Below, piece by piece: positions 33,648 to 44,244 of a stretch of DNA of 64,000 nucleotides (position 1 is its first letter; every line of letters begins with the position of its first letter). The translations under genes were made by a program, and so were the position numbers. Source of the DNA: Musa acuminata AAA Group. Taxonomy: Eukaryota > Streptophyta > Magnoliopsida > Zingiberales > Musaceae. The DNA lies in contig NC_088347.1 of assembly GCF_036884655.1 (NCBI RefSeq), positions 15,773,001-15,837,000 of the forward strand, given 5' to 3'. A model generated the notes under the pieces. The model saw nothing but the letters and a program-made list of their open reading frames with translations. It did not search any database and was not told the origin of the DNA.

Positions 33648-36600
33648 TGTCACGCCCCTCAAATAATATCAATGATTTTAAAATAATTTCAATACAAACC
33701 AATCCAGGATCCAAACTAACATTTGAGGACACTGAAAAACATTCTATCAAATTCATATCTATAAAACCTATGCAGTTTATAATTATATATCACATCACTC
33801 AATAATTCATATTTTTGGCAACCCAAGCTAACTTAACAAACATGAACAACATTTATAAATCCACAAGCTACGTAATTTATACAATCATAACTCCAACCAT
33901 TTACCACAAGTTCATATCATTGTAAACTAGACTTAACATTCCGAAATTCCAAATAAGAGAGATCGTCTAATGCTTTTACAAGGTATATCCATTTCGATTC
34001 ATCGACAATATTTCATTACATACAAAATATGCTTATACAACAATAACATAATAACCAACAAGACTTGCCCATAATTCTGAATAGCTCTCCACTGCCTCAG
34101 CCCAATTCAAACATCTCAAAGAGTGACAAGCTAACCTGAAAGATTTATATAACAACGGAGTGAGCTAAAAATAGCTCAGCAAGTGACAAAACATATCTAG
34201 CACGAGAAGGGACAGTTTCAAACAAACAAGATATCATAATGCAAGACAGAATCCAAGAGATTCAAGGATATCATCTCATTAGATACAGAATCACAAATGT
34301 CATTTCATTAATAACATATTTGGTTCATAACAAATGGAGCATAGAGTAATTGAAGTATATCAATAGTGTACGAGATGTTCCGGAGTATATCAATTGCAAA
34401 TAGGACATTTCAGAACATATCAGTTTATAGAAAATTGAGCATAGAGTAATTGGAGCATATCAACAACGAATGAAACGTTTCGGAGTATATCAATAACAAA
34501 TGAAACATTTCGGAGCTTATCAATGATGTATGAAATGTTCCGGAGTATATCAACGGCGTATGGAACATTTCGAAGCACATTAACAATAAATGAAACATTT
34601 CGGAGCTTATCAATGGCGTATGAAATGTTCCGGAGCATATCAATGGCGTATGGAACATTTCGAAGCATATCAACTATGAATGAAACATTTCGGAGCATAT
34701 AAATAACAAATGAAATGTTTCGGAGCTTATCAATGGCATATGAAATGTTCCAGAGCATATCAACAGCGTATGGAACATTTCGGAGCATATCAACAATGAA
34801 TGAAACATTTCGGAGCTTATCAATGGCGTATGAAATGTTTCGGAGCATATTAATGGCATATGGAACATTTCGAAGCATATCAACAATGAATGAAACATTT
34901 CAGAGCTTATCAATGGCGTATGAAATGTTTCGGAGCATATCAACGGCGTATGGAACATTTCGAAGCATATCAACGATGAATGAAACATTTCGGAGCATAT
35001 CAATAACAAATACCAAACAGAAGCTCAAACGTCGTCTTTGATGTTGCATTCATATCATTCTTATCCAAAGCATGTAAATAAAGATATAACCAAAGCTCTG
35101 GATATCATATCAAACATACAAAAGGTGTAGTGGGACCACAAACAATGTGATTCATCCATTTCTGAATGACCACCAGACAGAAGTCTCCCACGTCTAGGAG
35201 CTCCATCCACCCACGTTTAGGTGAAGTCAGAGGGGGCCGGCAGAGCATCGCAAGCTCTATGCATAACTCCCTTTATCATTTCTAGCAAAGGTTCACATTA
35301 TCCCACAACACCAGAGTATAAAAGGGCAGTATGAACAATAAATAGCATATATCGGAAGCACACGTGGAACAACAAAACGTATAAGTGCCTTTACGAGTCA
35401 ATACGATGCAAGCAACAATCTCTCACAAATGTATTCAGATTTGGAATGAAATGAAAGCAAGAGTGTACCAGGATTCCAAGCAATCATATGTAGCTCAATT
35501 CAAATAAGAAGGTTAGATGAATTTAATATCCAAAGGAATGAAACTAGAATAGGCACATATCGAAAGCAAATGCGGAACAATGGGATATACATGTGTTTAT
35601 ATGTGTCAATGCGATATAGCATAAACGTTACACAAAAATGTTTCAAGAATGTAAATAATTTATAAGCAAGAGCAAACCAGAATTTAAGCACTAACATAAG
35701 CCTCAATTGAACGAAAGGGACTGAATGGAATCTATTTCCAAACGAATGAAACAGAATACGCGAAATCGACCAAAGCTCGATTTCTATCAGAATTCAAGAG
35801 GTACAAACTAATACTTCCAATTAAAAAACCTACTATCGAAAGATAAATCAATCTATTTTTTGATGAAATAAGTTTCATATGAATCAAGGTTTCCAACAAG
35901 GAGTTGCCATTGATTTAGTGACCGAAGGTCAAAAAACTAAATCACTGTTTTGCAGAATCCATAGGGCGGAATCAATAGATAGTAGAATAGGCATTTGAAT
36001 TCCAAAATTTTCAATCTACATATCAAAAAAAGGTTTACAAGTCTAATTTCAAATGAAATCTGTTTGGTACAAATCAGAATTTCCAATAGGGACTTATAGG
36101 CATTTTAGTATCGAAATGTCAGAAATTTTGTTCCCTGTTTTGCAGCATCCATAGGCTCAATTGAAACATACGTTTGGGTAAGTATTCGGAGTCCAAAATT
36201 TTCAAAATTAGTTTCAAAAGGAAGGTATAAGAGTCTACTTTCAAATAAATAAGATCTTGCCTAAATCCATATTTAGTGCTAAAAATTATGGCTGAAACAA
36301 TATATAGGGGTCAGTTTACCAAAAAATTTCAAATCCATGATTTTTGTATCTAACAAGAGAAATATCAGGTTCTAGGCTGAAATCTTTCGAATAATTCAGA
36401 ATAAATATGAGATCAAAGACTAATAATTCTGTAGGATAGGATTAGAATACTTGCCTTTGAGAATTATGACCCCAATTGAGAAGATTTGAGTAAGAAACCT
36501 CAAAGCCCCAATTTTTTCTTCTTCTTCTTCCCCCTTTTTTTTTCCTCTTCTTCTTTCTTTCTTTCTCTGTTCGTCCACGTAGCTACCTTCTATGGTTCCT

Positions 36601-36856
36601 TAAGAACGAAGGCAGAGAGGCTTAAATGGTGAGATTTGTAATTTTATTCATTTTGCAGTTTAGTACTTGTATGATTATATTTATGATTAGGTCCTCAGGG
36701 TTTACATATAGGTCCTTAGATTTTTTTTGAACAAATCCTCCAAATCTTATGAATAAGTTCTCAGATTCATACTTTGGCTCTTTTATCAAATTTAAAATAG
36801 ATACTTACAGTACAACTAGAAACTTTTACGAAAATTTATAAATGAGGGATGTTACA
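33648..36856 (-). repeat. 5' LTR of the chromovirus, with its shorter 30-bp array
   Basis: This 3.2-kb LTR matches 27105-30709. Its 30-bp array (about 34346-35012, some 22 monomers) shows the same A-B-C order, with the fourth monomer type at 34684 and again at 34984, exactly 300 bases apart. Confidence 0.92.
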
Positions 36857-38655
36857 AGCACCAGCTTAACATCGACCCCGAGGCTAGGCTGGTGAAGCAA
36901 AGGCTAAGAAAGTTCGCTCCCAACCGACAAAAGGCGATCAGGGACGAGGTCGATCGCCTTAAAGAGGCAAGATTTATTACCGAGGTGAAATATCCTTGGT
37001 GATTGTCGAATATAGTCCTTGTTAAGAAACTCAATGGAAGCTAGAAGATGTGCATTGACTACACCGATCTTAACCGGGTATGCCCCAAAGACTGCTATCC
37101 TCTTCCTAGGATAGACCAACTGGTCGATGCCACCGCAGGCTATGAACTCCTTACGTTTATGGATGCATTCTCGGGCTACAACCAAATCCAGATGGCACCT
37201 CAAGACCAAGAGAACACCGCCTTCATCACTAGTAGAGGAGTGTATTGCTACAAAGTAATGCCTTTCGACCTAAAGAACACTGGGGCGACTTACCAAAGAA
37301 TGGTTGACAAGTTGTTCAAGCACCAGCCCGGGAGGAACATGGAAGTATATGTGGACCACATGATCGTGAAGAGTAAGACTGCAAGCACACACCTAGCCGA
37401 CCTGGCGTAGACGTTCCAAATGCTCAGGCAATTTAACATGCGCTTGAATCCCGTAAAGTGTATCTTTGGGGTCAGCTCGAGGAAATTCCTTAGTTTCGTC
37501 ATCCACTAGAGAGGGATAGATGCCAACCCGGAAAAGGTTCGGGCCATAACCGAGATGCACCCCCCTCACTCGATCAAGGATATGCAGCGCCTTGCTAGGA
37601 AGTTGGCGGCACTTAGCAGGTTCGTGTCACGATCAGGCAACAAGTGCCTCCCCTTCTTCCGGGCTCTATGGCAAACCGACAACTTCACATGGTCCCTGGA
37701 ATGTGAGGAAGCATTCGAAAAGTGAAAGGCGTGACTCAATCACTTGCCCCGACTTGCCTTGTCTGAGCTAGGCGAAACCCTCGGTCTCTACCTGGCGGCC
37801 TCGGCATAGGCGGTCAGCTCGGTGTTAGTTCGGGAAACAGCACCGACACAATAACTTGTCTATTATGTCAGCCACATCATCGTCGGATCCGAGGTGCGGT
37901 ATTCCCCGATCGAGAAGCTGACCCTCGCACTAATGAAAATGGCCCGAAAACTGCGACCATATTTCCAAGCTTATACAATCAAAGTGATTACCGACCAACC
38001 ATTATGATAAATCCTTTCCAAATTCAACACGTCGGGTCGAATGCTGCAGTGGTCAGTCGAGCTCGGTGAATTCGATATCCAATACTCCCCCAGAATCGCC
38101 ATCGAAGCTCAAGTACTGGCTGACTTCATCTCCAAGTTAACTCCTGAAGATCATGCTATTAGGCAGGAGAACAACGAGAGCACGTGGACCCTGCATGTGG
38201 ACAGCTCAGCCACTACCGAAGCAGCCGAGGTTAGACTTATCCTCAAGGGCCCATCCGGAGAAACCTACGAGAGATCGCTTCGATTATAATTTCGGGCCAC
38301 CAACAATGAAGCTGAATACAAGGCACTACTTCATGGCCTGTGCCTCACTCTGGAGATGCATGTGAGCAACCTCAAAGTCTTCAGCGACTCCCAGCTGGTG
38401 ACAGGACACGTCAATGGGAGCTACAAAGGTCGGGACCCAATAATGGCATTATACTTGACAGAAGTGAAACGACTCACCCATCGCTTCAACCGCCTCTCAG
38501 TCACTAGAGTACATCGGGTGCAGAACACGCAGGCTGATGCATTGGCCAGATCGGCCTTCGCTCGTAGCTTGGCGGTAACCCCGGCAACTGAATCCGTAAT
38601 GGCACCGACTATACCAACTCATGAGGTCACCAAAACAGAGGACTCGCCAAACTAG
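36857..38655 (+). pseudogene. Tat reverse transcriptase and two RNase H domains, inactivated
   Basis: Translation resumes directly after the target duplication (QLNIDPEARLVKQRLRKFAP), continuing the protease frame broken at 27101. RT motifs include CIDYTDLNRVCPKDCYPLPR and LLTFMDAFSGYNQI with the first catalytic Asp. The usual YVDD box reads YVDH, so the second catalytic aspartate is lost. Stops fall in place of tryptophans (37002 and 37042 regions) and elsewhere. From about 38170 a second, archaeal-like RNase H is visible: WTLHVDSSA, then after a stop NNEAEYKALLHGL, VFSDSQLV and NTQADALAR. Having two RNase H domains is a Tat lineage trait. The region is dead on several counts. Confidence 0.88.
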
Positions 38656-39400
38656 ATGGAAGAGATCCTCCACTTCAAGAAGGACGGGACGAAGCCCGAT
38701 GACCCGACGGTTGCAAGATGACTGAGGCGAACCCAAGCCTGGTACTGCGTGGTCGGTGGAAAGCTGTACCATAGGGCTTTCTCTCAACCTCTCTTACGCT
38801 ACCTCACACCATCATAAGCTGAAACGGTCCTCGCCGAACTCCACAAGGGGATTTGTGGGGAGCACATCAGGGGACGAACCTTGGCCTTCAAGACTCTCAA
38901 ACAGGGGTATTACTGGCCGACCATGTGCCAAGATGCCATATCACACGTGCAGCAGTGCCAACAGTGTTAAAGGCATGCTTGACTGCAACACCAGCCGGCG
39001 ATTCCTCTTACATCGATGGAGACGGCCTGACCCTTCGCCCAATGGGGACTTGATCTCCTCGGGCCTTTTCCTCCAGCTTCAGGACAACGACACTTCCTTA
39101 TAATGGGGGTCGACTACTTCACGAAGTGGGTTGAAGCCGAACCATTAACCTCCATCACCGAGAAACAAGTTCAAAGCTTCACATGGAAGAACATTATCAC
39201 GTGGTTCAGGGTCTCGAGGGCTATTGTCATTAACAACGGAGCTCAATTCAACAACATTAAGTTCAAGGCCTATTGCTAGTCATATGGAATACAATTGAAG
39301 TTCAGCTCGGTCGTGCACCCCCAAACTAATGACTAGACCGAAGTAATGAATCGGGCGATTCTGGAGGGCCTCAAGAAAAGGGACCTATCGACTCGAGACT
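38656..39400 (+). pseudogene. Truncated Tat integrase
   Basis: The zinc-binding part is readable (LHKGICGEHIRGR, then CQQC), followed by the core: VDYFTKWVEAEP with the first Asp. The second Asp position reads Asn (VINNGAQF), and HPQTND precedes a stop where the glutamine of the usual motif should be. It breaks off after [10 protein letters not shown]; the C-terminal domain is missing. Several in-frame stops are present (38720, 38816, 38968 regions). It joins unrelated sequence near 39400. Confidence 0.8.
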
Positions 39401-39658
39401 ATGGAAGGAAACCCTTTGCCAAGGACATGGAACACGACGAATTTAAAGAAGTTCTATCTGTAAAGACCAAAGGCCAAGGTGCCGAAAAGACATGTTTTAT
39501 TGGTCAAAAGAAGCATGCACATCCATAATCGGGAAAGACAAAAGTCACGATTCCGAAGCAACAACTTTCTATTGATGAAAAGAAATACACATTGTGGTCA
39601 GGCGACACAGTTTCAAAATACGACCCGACCAAAGCAAAAGAAAAAAGAAATACAGCTT
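39401..39658. other. Spacer between integrase and antisense ORF
   Basis: A purine-rich stretch with no recognisable coding sequence. Phrases such as GTCAAAAGAAGCATGCACA and GATGAAAAGAAATACACATTG look like a degraded short repeat. Confidence 0.4.
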
Positions 39659-41200
39659 TTAGTTCGGAGGAGGAGTCTCAAGTCCATCATCAAAGGGGAC
39701 GCTCACTGGCATGTCGATGTTTTGATCCTCCGGCTGGTCGGCGAACGAGTCTGACTCCAGTTCCAGGTCCGGGTACCTCGCTCGAAAATGGGCGTAAGCC
39801 ACCCGATACCCGAACTCATATGTCACCCACCCCGACCTCACTAGGCTGCACTCGAACCTGATGGATGACTTATACTTAACGATCACCCCCTTGATCTTCT
39901 CGGGCAACGCCAGCAGCTCTTCCTTTAGGACCTCTTCGGCGGCCCAAGCCGATGACCTAGCAGATTCGATGTCATGGGAGAGGGTCAGCATCTCATCATC
40001 CAGCTTCCAAATGCAAGACCGACTTTCCTCCAGCTCGGCCTTTAAGTGAGTCACCTCTTCGTCCAGAGCCGAGGCACGCTGTTCGGCTACAGCCACGACC
40101 TCCGGGCCAGATCTGCTCCTCAGCTCCAGATTCTCCAGATGAAGAGCGACATTGATGTCCGACTGACGTTCGATCACTCGCCCTACGTCGAGGACCCGAT
40201 CAATCAGTGCCATGGTGTAGTGCTGACCCTGCATAAAGATCGACATTAGGACCCATGCAAAGAAGGAAGAATCAAACAAGGAAGGAGCACCACCAATTAC
40301 TCAAACAAACAACTTGGCCACCCGATCCGCCAGCGCCTCTGAGGAGGAGCAATAAAGCTCCTTCGCCATCGTCGGGTGGAGCGCCCCCCGAATAAACTCC
40401 TGGGCGATTGGCCCATCGCTCTAGATCTAACTGTCAGCCTTGAAGTTCACCCACCGAGAGGCGTAGGGGTTTCTCGGCTCCCCAGAAGGAAGGTCGACGA
40501 TGCTCAGGGCCTGGTATTGCTCGCCTTCGGCCCATGAGCGGATGCGGCACAGGTCCTGCATCGACTTCGGGTGCACCGAAGGCCTTCTTGAGGGGTCGCT
40601 GCCAGACGATCCGACCACCCCCTTTCCTCTCATGCTCCTCGAGTCGTTGCCTTAGGGAGCAGCCCCAGAAGACTCTAGAACAACACCTTCGCGAGCAGCC
40701 GAGCTTGGGTATGCCTTCCGCACCGCAGTCTTTGCCTTCTTATGAGGGTGACCCGCCTCCGGAGACCCCGGTGTCCTCTTCGATGTGCCCTTTTGTAGGG
40801 CACCCCCAGCTCTAGAACCCTCATCGCTCCGAGACGGTGGTGCGATGGCCTTGGCGTGAGGCGTCCTCTTCACCGACTGGAGGTCCATCATCTCTGCAAG
40901 CAAAAGCCCAATCGATTAGCCAGCTCGGGACAAGCGGACGATCCATAACATGCGAATGACCATACCCCCCATGGTTGGGCTCAGTCCCGCCTCGACTAGC
41001 CACTCCTTGGTCATCTCCCTGAATGCCCAAGAAGAGGACAAGATACCCCTCAATCGATTCATGTTCGTTGTTTCTCCGACAGAAAGCAAAGGGGGGGGGG
41101 GGGGGGATGGGTGGTGTTGTCAATGGTTCGGGAAGTCCATCCTTGTTGGAAGGAGCATCGCTGATCCTAAAACTGCGGTGGGCGGTCAAGTAATCTTTTA
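39659..41200 (-). pseudogene. Antisense extra ORF of the Tat element (coiled-coil protein)
   Basis: On the minus strand, reading from about 41200 to 39659, open segments follow each other: a proline- and lysine-rich part (RTPGSPEAGHPHKKAKT), then RPSVHPKSMQDLCRIRSWAEGEQYQALSIVDLPSGEP, then EFIRGALHPTMAKELYC, and a 206-residue part rich in heptad-like Glu, Leu and Ala (HLKAELEESRSCIWKLDDEM), predicted coiled coil, ending in an acidic tail. Stops lie at about 40427, 40640 and 40290. The sequence before GQHYTMALIDRV ends in TTATGCAG, a plausible splice acceptor, so one gap may be an intron. Grande and RIRE2 are known to carry antisense ORFs in this position; function is unknown. Family assignment is from memory of motif style. 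Confidence 0.65.
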
Positions 41201-41306
41201 AGCGAAATTTGGCGATGATCTTTTAAGCAATTATGGGAATTGCTTTGGGCAGTTGTGGAGGACTGATGGATGGTAGTGGAAGGGCAGTGAGATGCCAAGA
41301 ATGCTG

Positions 41307-41722
41307 CTATGATACCAGGTGTTAGAACCCTTGCAGATTCTAAACTTAGGATCGATCTCTTTAGGGGATCAGCCTCCTTGGAACTCTATAGGGGTTCCTC
41401 CCTCCAAGTGGCTGCTCAAATGCTGCAGAAAAGATTCATCTATTACTTATGAAAAGAGGATGAATACATGGCTATTTATAGGGTTTCTAAACCCTAACTC
41501 CTAATATGACTCATACTCAAGACTCCTACTCAGGACTCCTAATAGGACTCCTACTCAAGACTCCTATTCCTTTACAACTCCTAATTCTTCTTTAAGAAAT
41601 AACATCTAAACCCTAGTCGGCCTCTTCACCTCTTTAATAGGGGCCGGCTTAGGTAGATTTTACATAAATGCCCCTCTCAATTAGGACTATCCTACCTAGA
41701 GTCCTAATAGACGGAGACATCC
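41307..41722 (-). mobile_element. Possible LTR fragment with primer site (minus strand)
   Basis: The minus strand reads TGGTATCATAGC (complement of 41307-41318), one base off the initiator methionine primer site. Two bases away is a TG...CA-like segment from 41320 (TGTTAGAACCC) to about 41722 (GAGACA). A minus-strand TATAAATA sits at 41473-41480. No second LTR or clear target duplication was found, so this may be a truncated element or a chance arrangement. Confidence 0.35.
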
Positions 41723-42060
41723 CGATCTCAAGGTTGGAAGGAAGGAGCCGAGGCATAGGACGAAGGACTGTGCAAAAGTGATGGCAACTATTCTGGAAGA
41801 AGCCTATAAAGAGCAGGCTAATCCACCGCGAGATGACGATTGGGCTTCCCGAGGAGAGAGATGGTCGCAGCATTTAAAAACCATCATGACTCGGATTCTC
41901 CAGATTCATCGGTCTCGGAGCTCCCGCCAGAGGTGCCTCATCACCCGAAATCTCTCGCTAGAAGCCATTCGTAACAAAAAGTTTCCCGCCAGGCCCTGCA
42001 CTGCTCCACCGGGCATGCCACATGGCGCGGCGGCACCCGGGCAAACCCTAGCGCGTCGCC

Positions 42061-44140
42061 TAATGACGCACCCAATCTTCATCCTAGTCGCTCCATATCG
42101 GTTCCCAACTTGCGACTAGCTAGTCTTTATCCGAGTCATGCCAGATCGGCCCCCCAACTTGTGACTCGCCAGTCCAGCTTGAGCCCGAGTGCAGACCCTC
42201 GGCCCATAGGCCTAGTCTTCATCCTAGTTGCTCAAGATCGGTTCCTGACTTATGACTAGCCAGTCTTTCTCCGAGACGCACCATATCGATCCTCCGACTT
42301 GCGACTCGCCAGTCCAGCCTGAACCCAAGTGCAGACCCTCGGCCCATAGGCCCAATCTTCATCCTAGTCGTGCTAGATTGGTTCTCGACTTGCGACTAGC
42401 CAATCTTTATCTGAGTCGCGCTAGATCGATGACCCGACTTGCGACTCGCTAGTCTAGCCTGTGCCCAAGTGCAGACCCTTGGCCCATAGGCCCAGTCTTC
42501 ATCCTAGTCGCTTCAGATGGGTTCCCGACTTACTACTAGCCAGTCTTTATCTGAGTCGCACCAGATCGGTCCTCCGACTTGTGACTCGCTAGTCCAGCCT
42601 GAGCCCGAGTGCAGACCCTTGGCCCACAAGCCTAGTCTTCATCCTAGTCGCGCCAGATCTGTTCCCGACTCGCGACTAGCCAGTTTTTATCCGAGTCTCA
42701 CCAGATCAGTCCTCCGACTTACGACTCGCCAGTCTAGCCTGAGCTTGAGTGCAGACCCTCGGCCCACAGACCCTGTCTTCATCCTAGTCGCTCCAGATAA
42801 GTTCCCGACTTGCGACTAGCCAGTCTTTATCCGAGTCGCGCTAGATCGGTTGTCCGACTTGTGACTCGCCAGTCCAGCCTGAGCCCGAGTGCAGACACTC
42901 GGCCCACAGGCCCAGTCTTCTTCCTAGTCGCGCCAAATTGGTTTTTGACTCGCGACTAGCCAGTCTTTATCCGAGTCACGCCATATCGGTCCCCCGACTT
43001 GCGACTCGCCAGTCCACCCTAAGCCCGAGTGCAGACCCTCGGACCATAGGCCCAGTCTTTATCGTAGTTGCTCCAGATCGGTTCCTGACTTATGACTAGC
43101 TAGTCTTTATCCCAGTTACGCCAGATTGGTCCTCCGACTTGCGACTCACTAGTCCAGCCTGAGCCCGAGTGCAGACCCTCGGCCCACAGGCCCAGTCTTT
43201 ATCCTAGTCGCGCCAGATTGGTTCCCGACTTGCGACTAGCTAGTCTTTATCCGAGTCGTGCTAGATTAGTCCCCCGACTTGCGACTCGCTAGTCTAGCCT
43301 AAGCCCAAGTGCAGACCCTTAGCCCACAAGCCCAGTCTTCATCCTAGTTGCTCCAGATCGATTCCCGACTTGTGACTAGCTAGTCTTTATCTGAGTCGCG
43401 CCAGATCGATCCTCCGACTTGCGACTCGCTAGTCCAGCTTGAGCCCAAGTGCAGACCCTCAGCCCACAGGCCCAATCTTTATCCTAGTCGCGCCAGATCA
43501 GTTCCTGACTTGCGACTAGCCAGTCTTTATTCGAGTCATGCTAGATCGATCCCCCGACTTGCGACTCACCATTCCAGCCTAAGCCCGAGTGCAGACCCTC
43601 AGCCCACAGGCCTAGTCTTCATCCTAGTCGCTCTAGATCGGTTCTCGACTTGCGACTAACCAGTCTTTATCCTAGTCGCGCCATATCAGTCCCCCGACTT
43701 GTGACTCGCCAGTCTAGCTTGAGCCCGAGTGCAAACCCTTGGACCACAAGCCCAGTCTTCATCCTAGTTGCTCTAGATTGGTCCCGACTTGCGACTAGCT
43801 AGTCTTTATCCTAGTTATGCCAAATCGATCCTCCGACTTGCGACTCGCCAGTCCAACCTGACCCCGAGTGTAGACCCTCAGCCCATAGGCCCAATCTTCA
43901 TCTTAGTCACTCCAGATCGGTTCCTGACTTGCGACTAGCTAGTCTTTATCTGAGTCACACTAGATCGGTCCTCCGACTTGCGACTCACCAGTCCAGCCTA
44001 AGCCCTAGTGCAGACCCTCGGCCCGCAGGCCCAATCTTCATCTTAGTCACTCCAGATCGGTTCCTAACTTGCGACTAGCCAGTCTTTATTCAAGTCGCAC
44101 TAGATCGATCCTCTGACTTGCAACATGCCAGCCATAAGCC
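42061..44140. repeat. 140-bp tandem array in the Tat 3' region
   Basis: About 14-15 head-to-tail units of 140 bases. The phrase (C)CCAGTCTTCATCCTAGTCG recurs at 42071, 42211, 42351, 42491 and on to 43751 in exact 140-base steps; the last two steps are 139 and 140. Each unit holds two related modules, ATCCTAGTCG...CGACTAGCCAGTC and ATCCGAGTCG...CGACTCGCCAGTC, plus a spacer (GCAGACCCTCGGCCCACAGG). Tandem arrays in the 3' untranslated region are known for Tat elements and can seed satellites. Confidence 0.95.
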
Positions 44141-44244
44141 TGAGTTCAAGATCAGTTACTCGGCCAACAGGTCATCTCCTCCCAGCTCACACAGCTCCGT
44201 CTCCTGACCAGCGACTCGCCGACATCATCCCGCATGGGACCAAC

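Larger units (their letters stand above)
27105..36856 (-). mobile_element. Tekay/Del-like chromovirus remnant inserted in the Tat pol
   Basis: Two long LTRs (27105-30709 and 33648-36856) flank a 2.9-kb minus-strand internal region. The target-site duplication AGCAC is perfect (27100-27104 and 36857-36861), and the Tat reading frame resumes right after it. A primer binding site borders the right LTR and a polypurine tract borders the left. Only gag remnants, part of protease, RT with the start of RNase H, and the N-terminal zinc region of integrase remain. The integrase core and chromodomain are deleted. Placement near Tekay/Del rests on the RT motifs, the long LTRs and the primer type. Confidence 0.88.

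Noticed and set aside
42061..44140. Regular direct repeats considered as a CRISPR array
   Set aside because: Units are 140 bases with no unique spacers, in a plant retrotransposon; it is a tandem satellite-like array.
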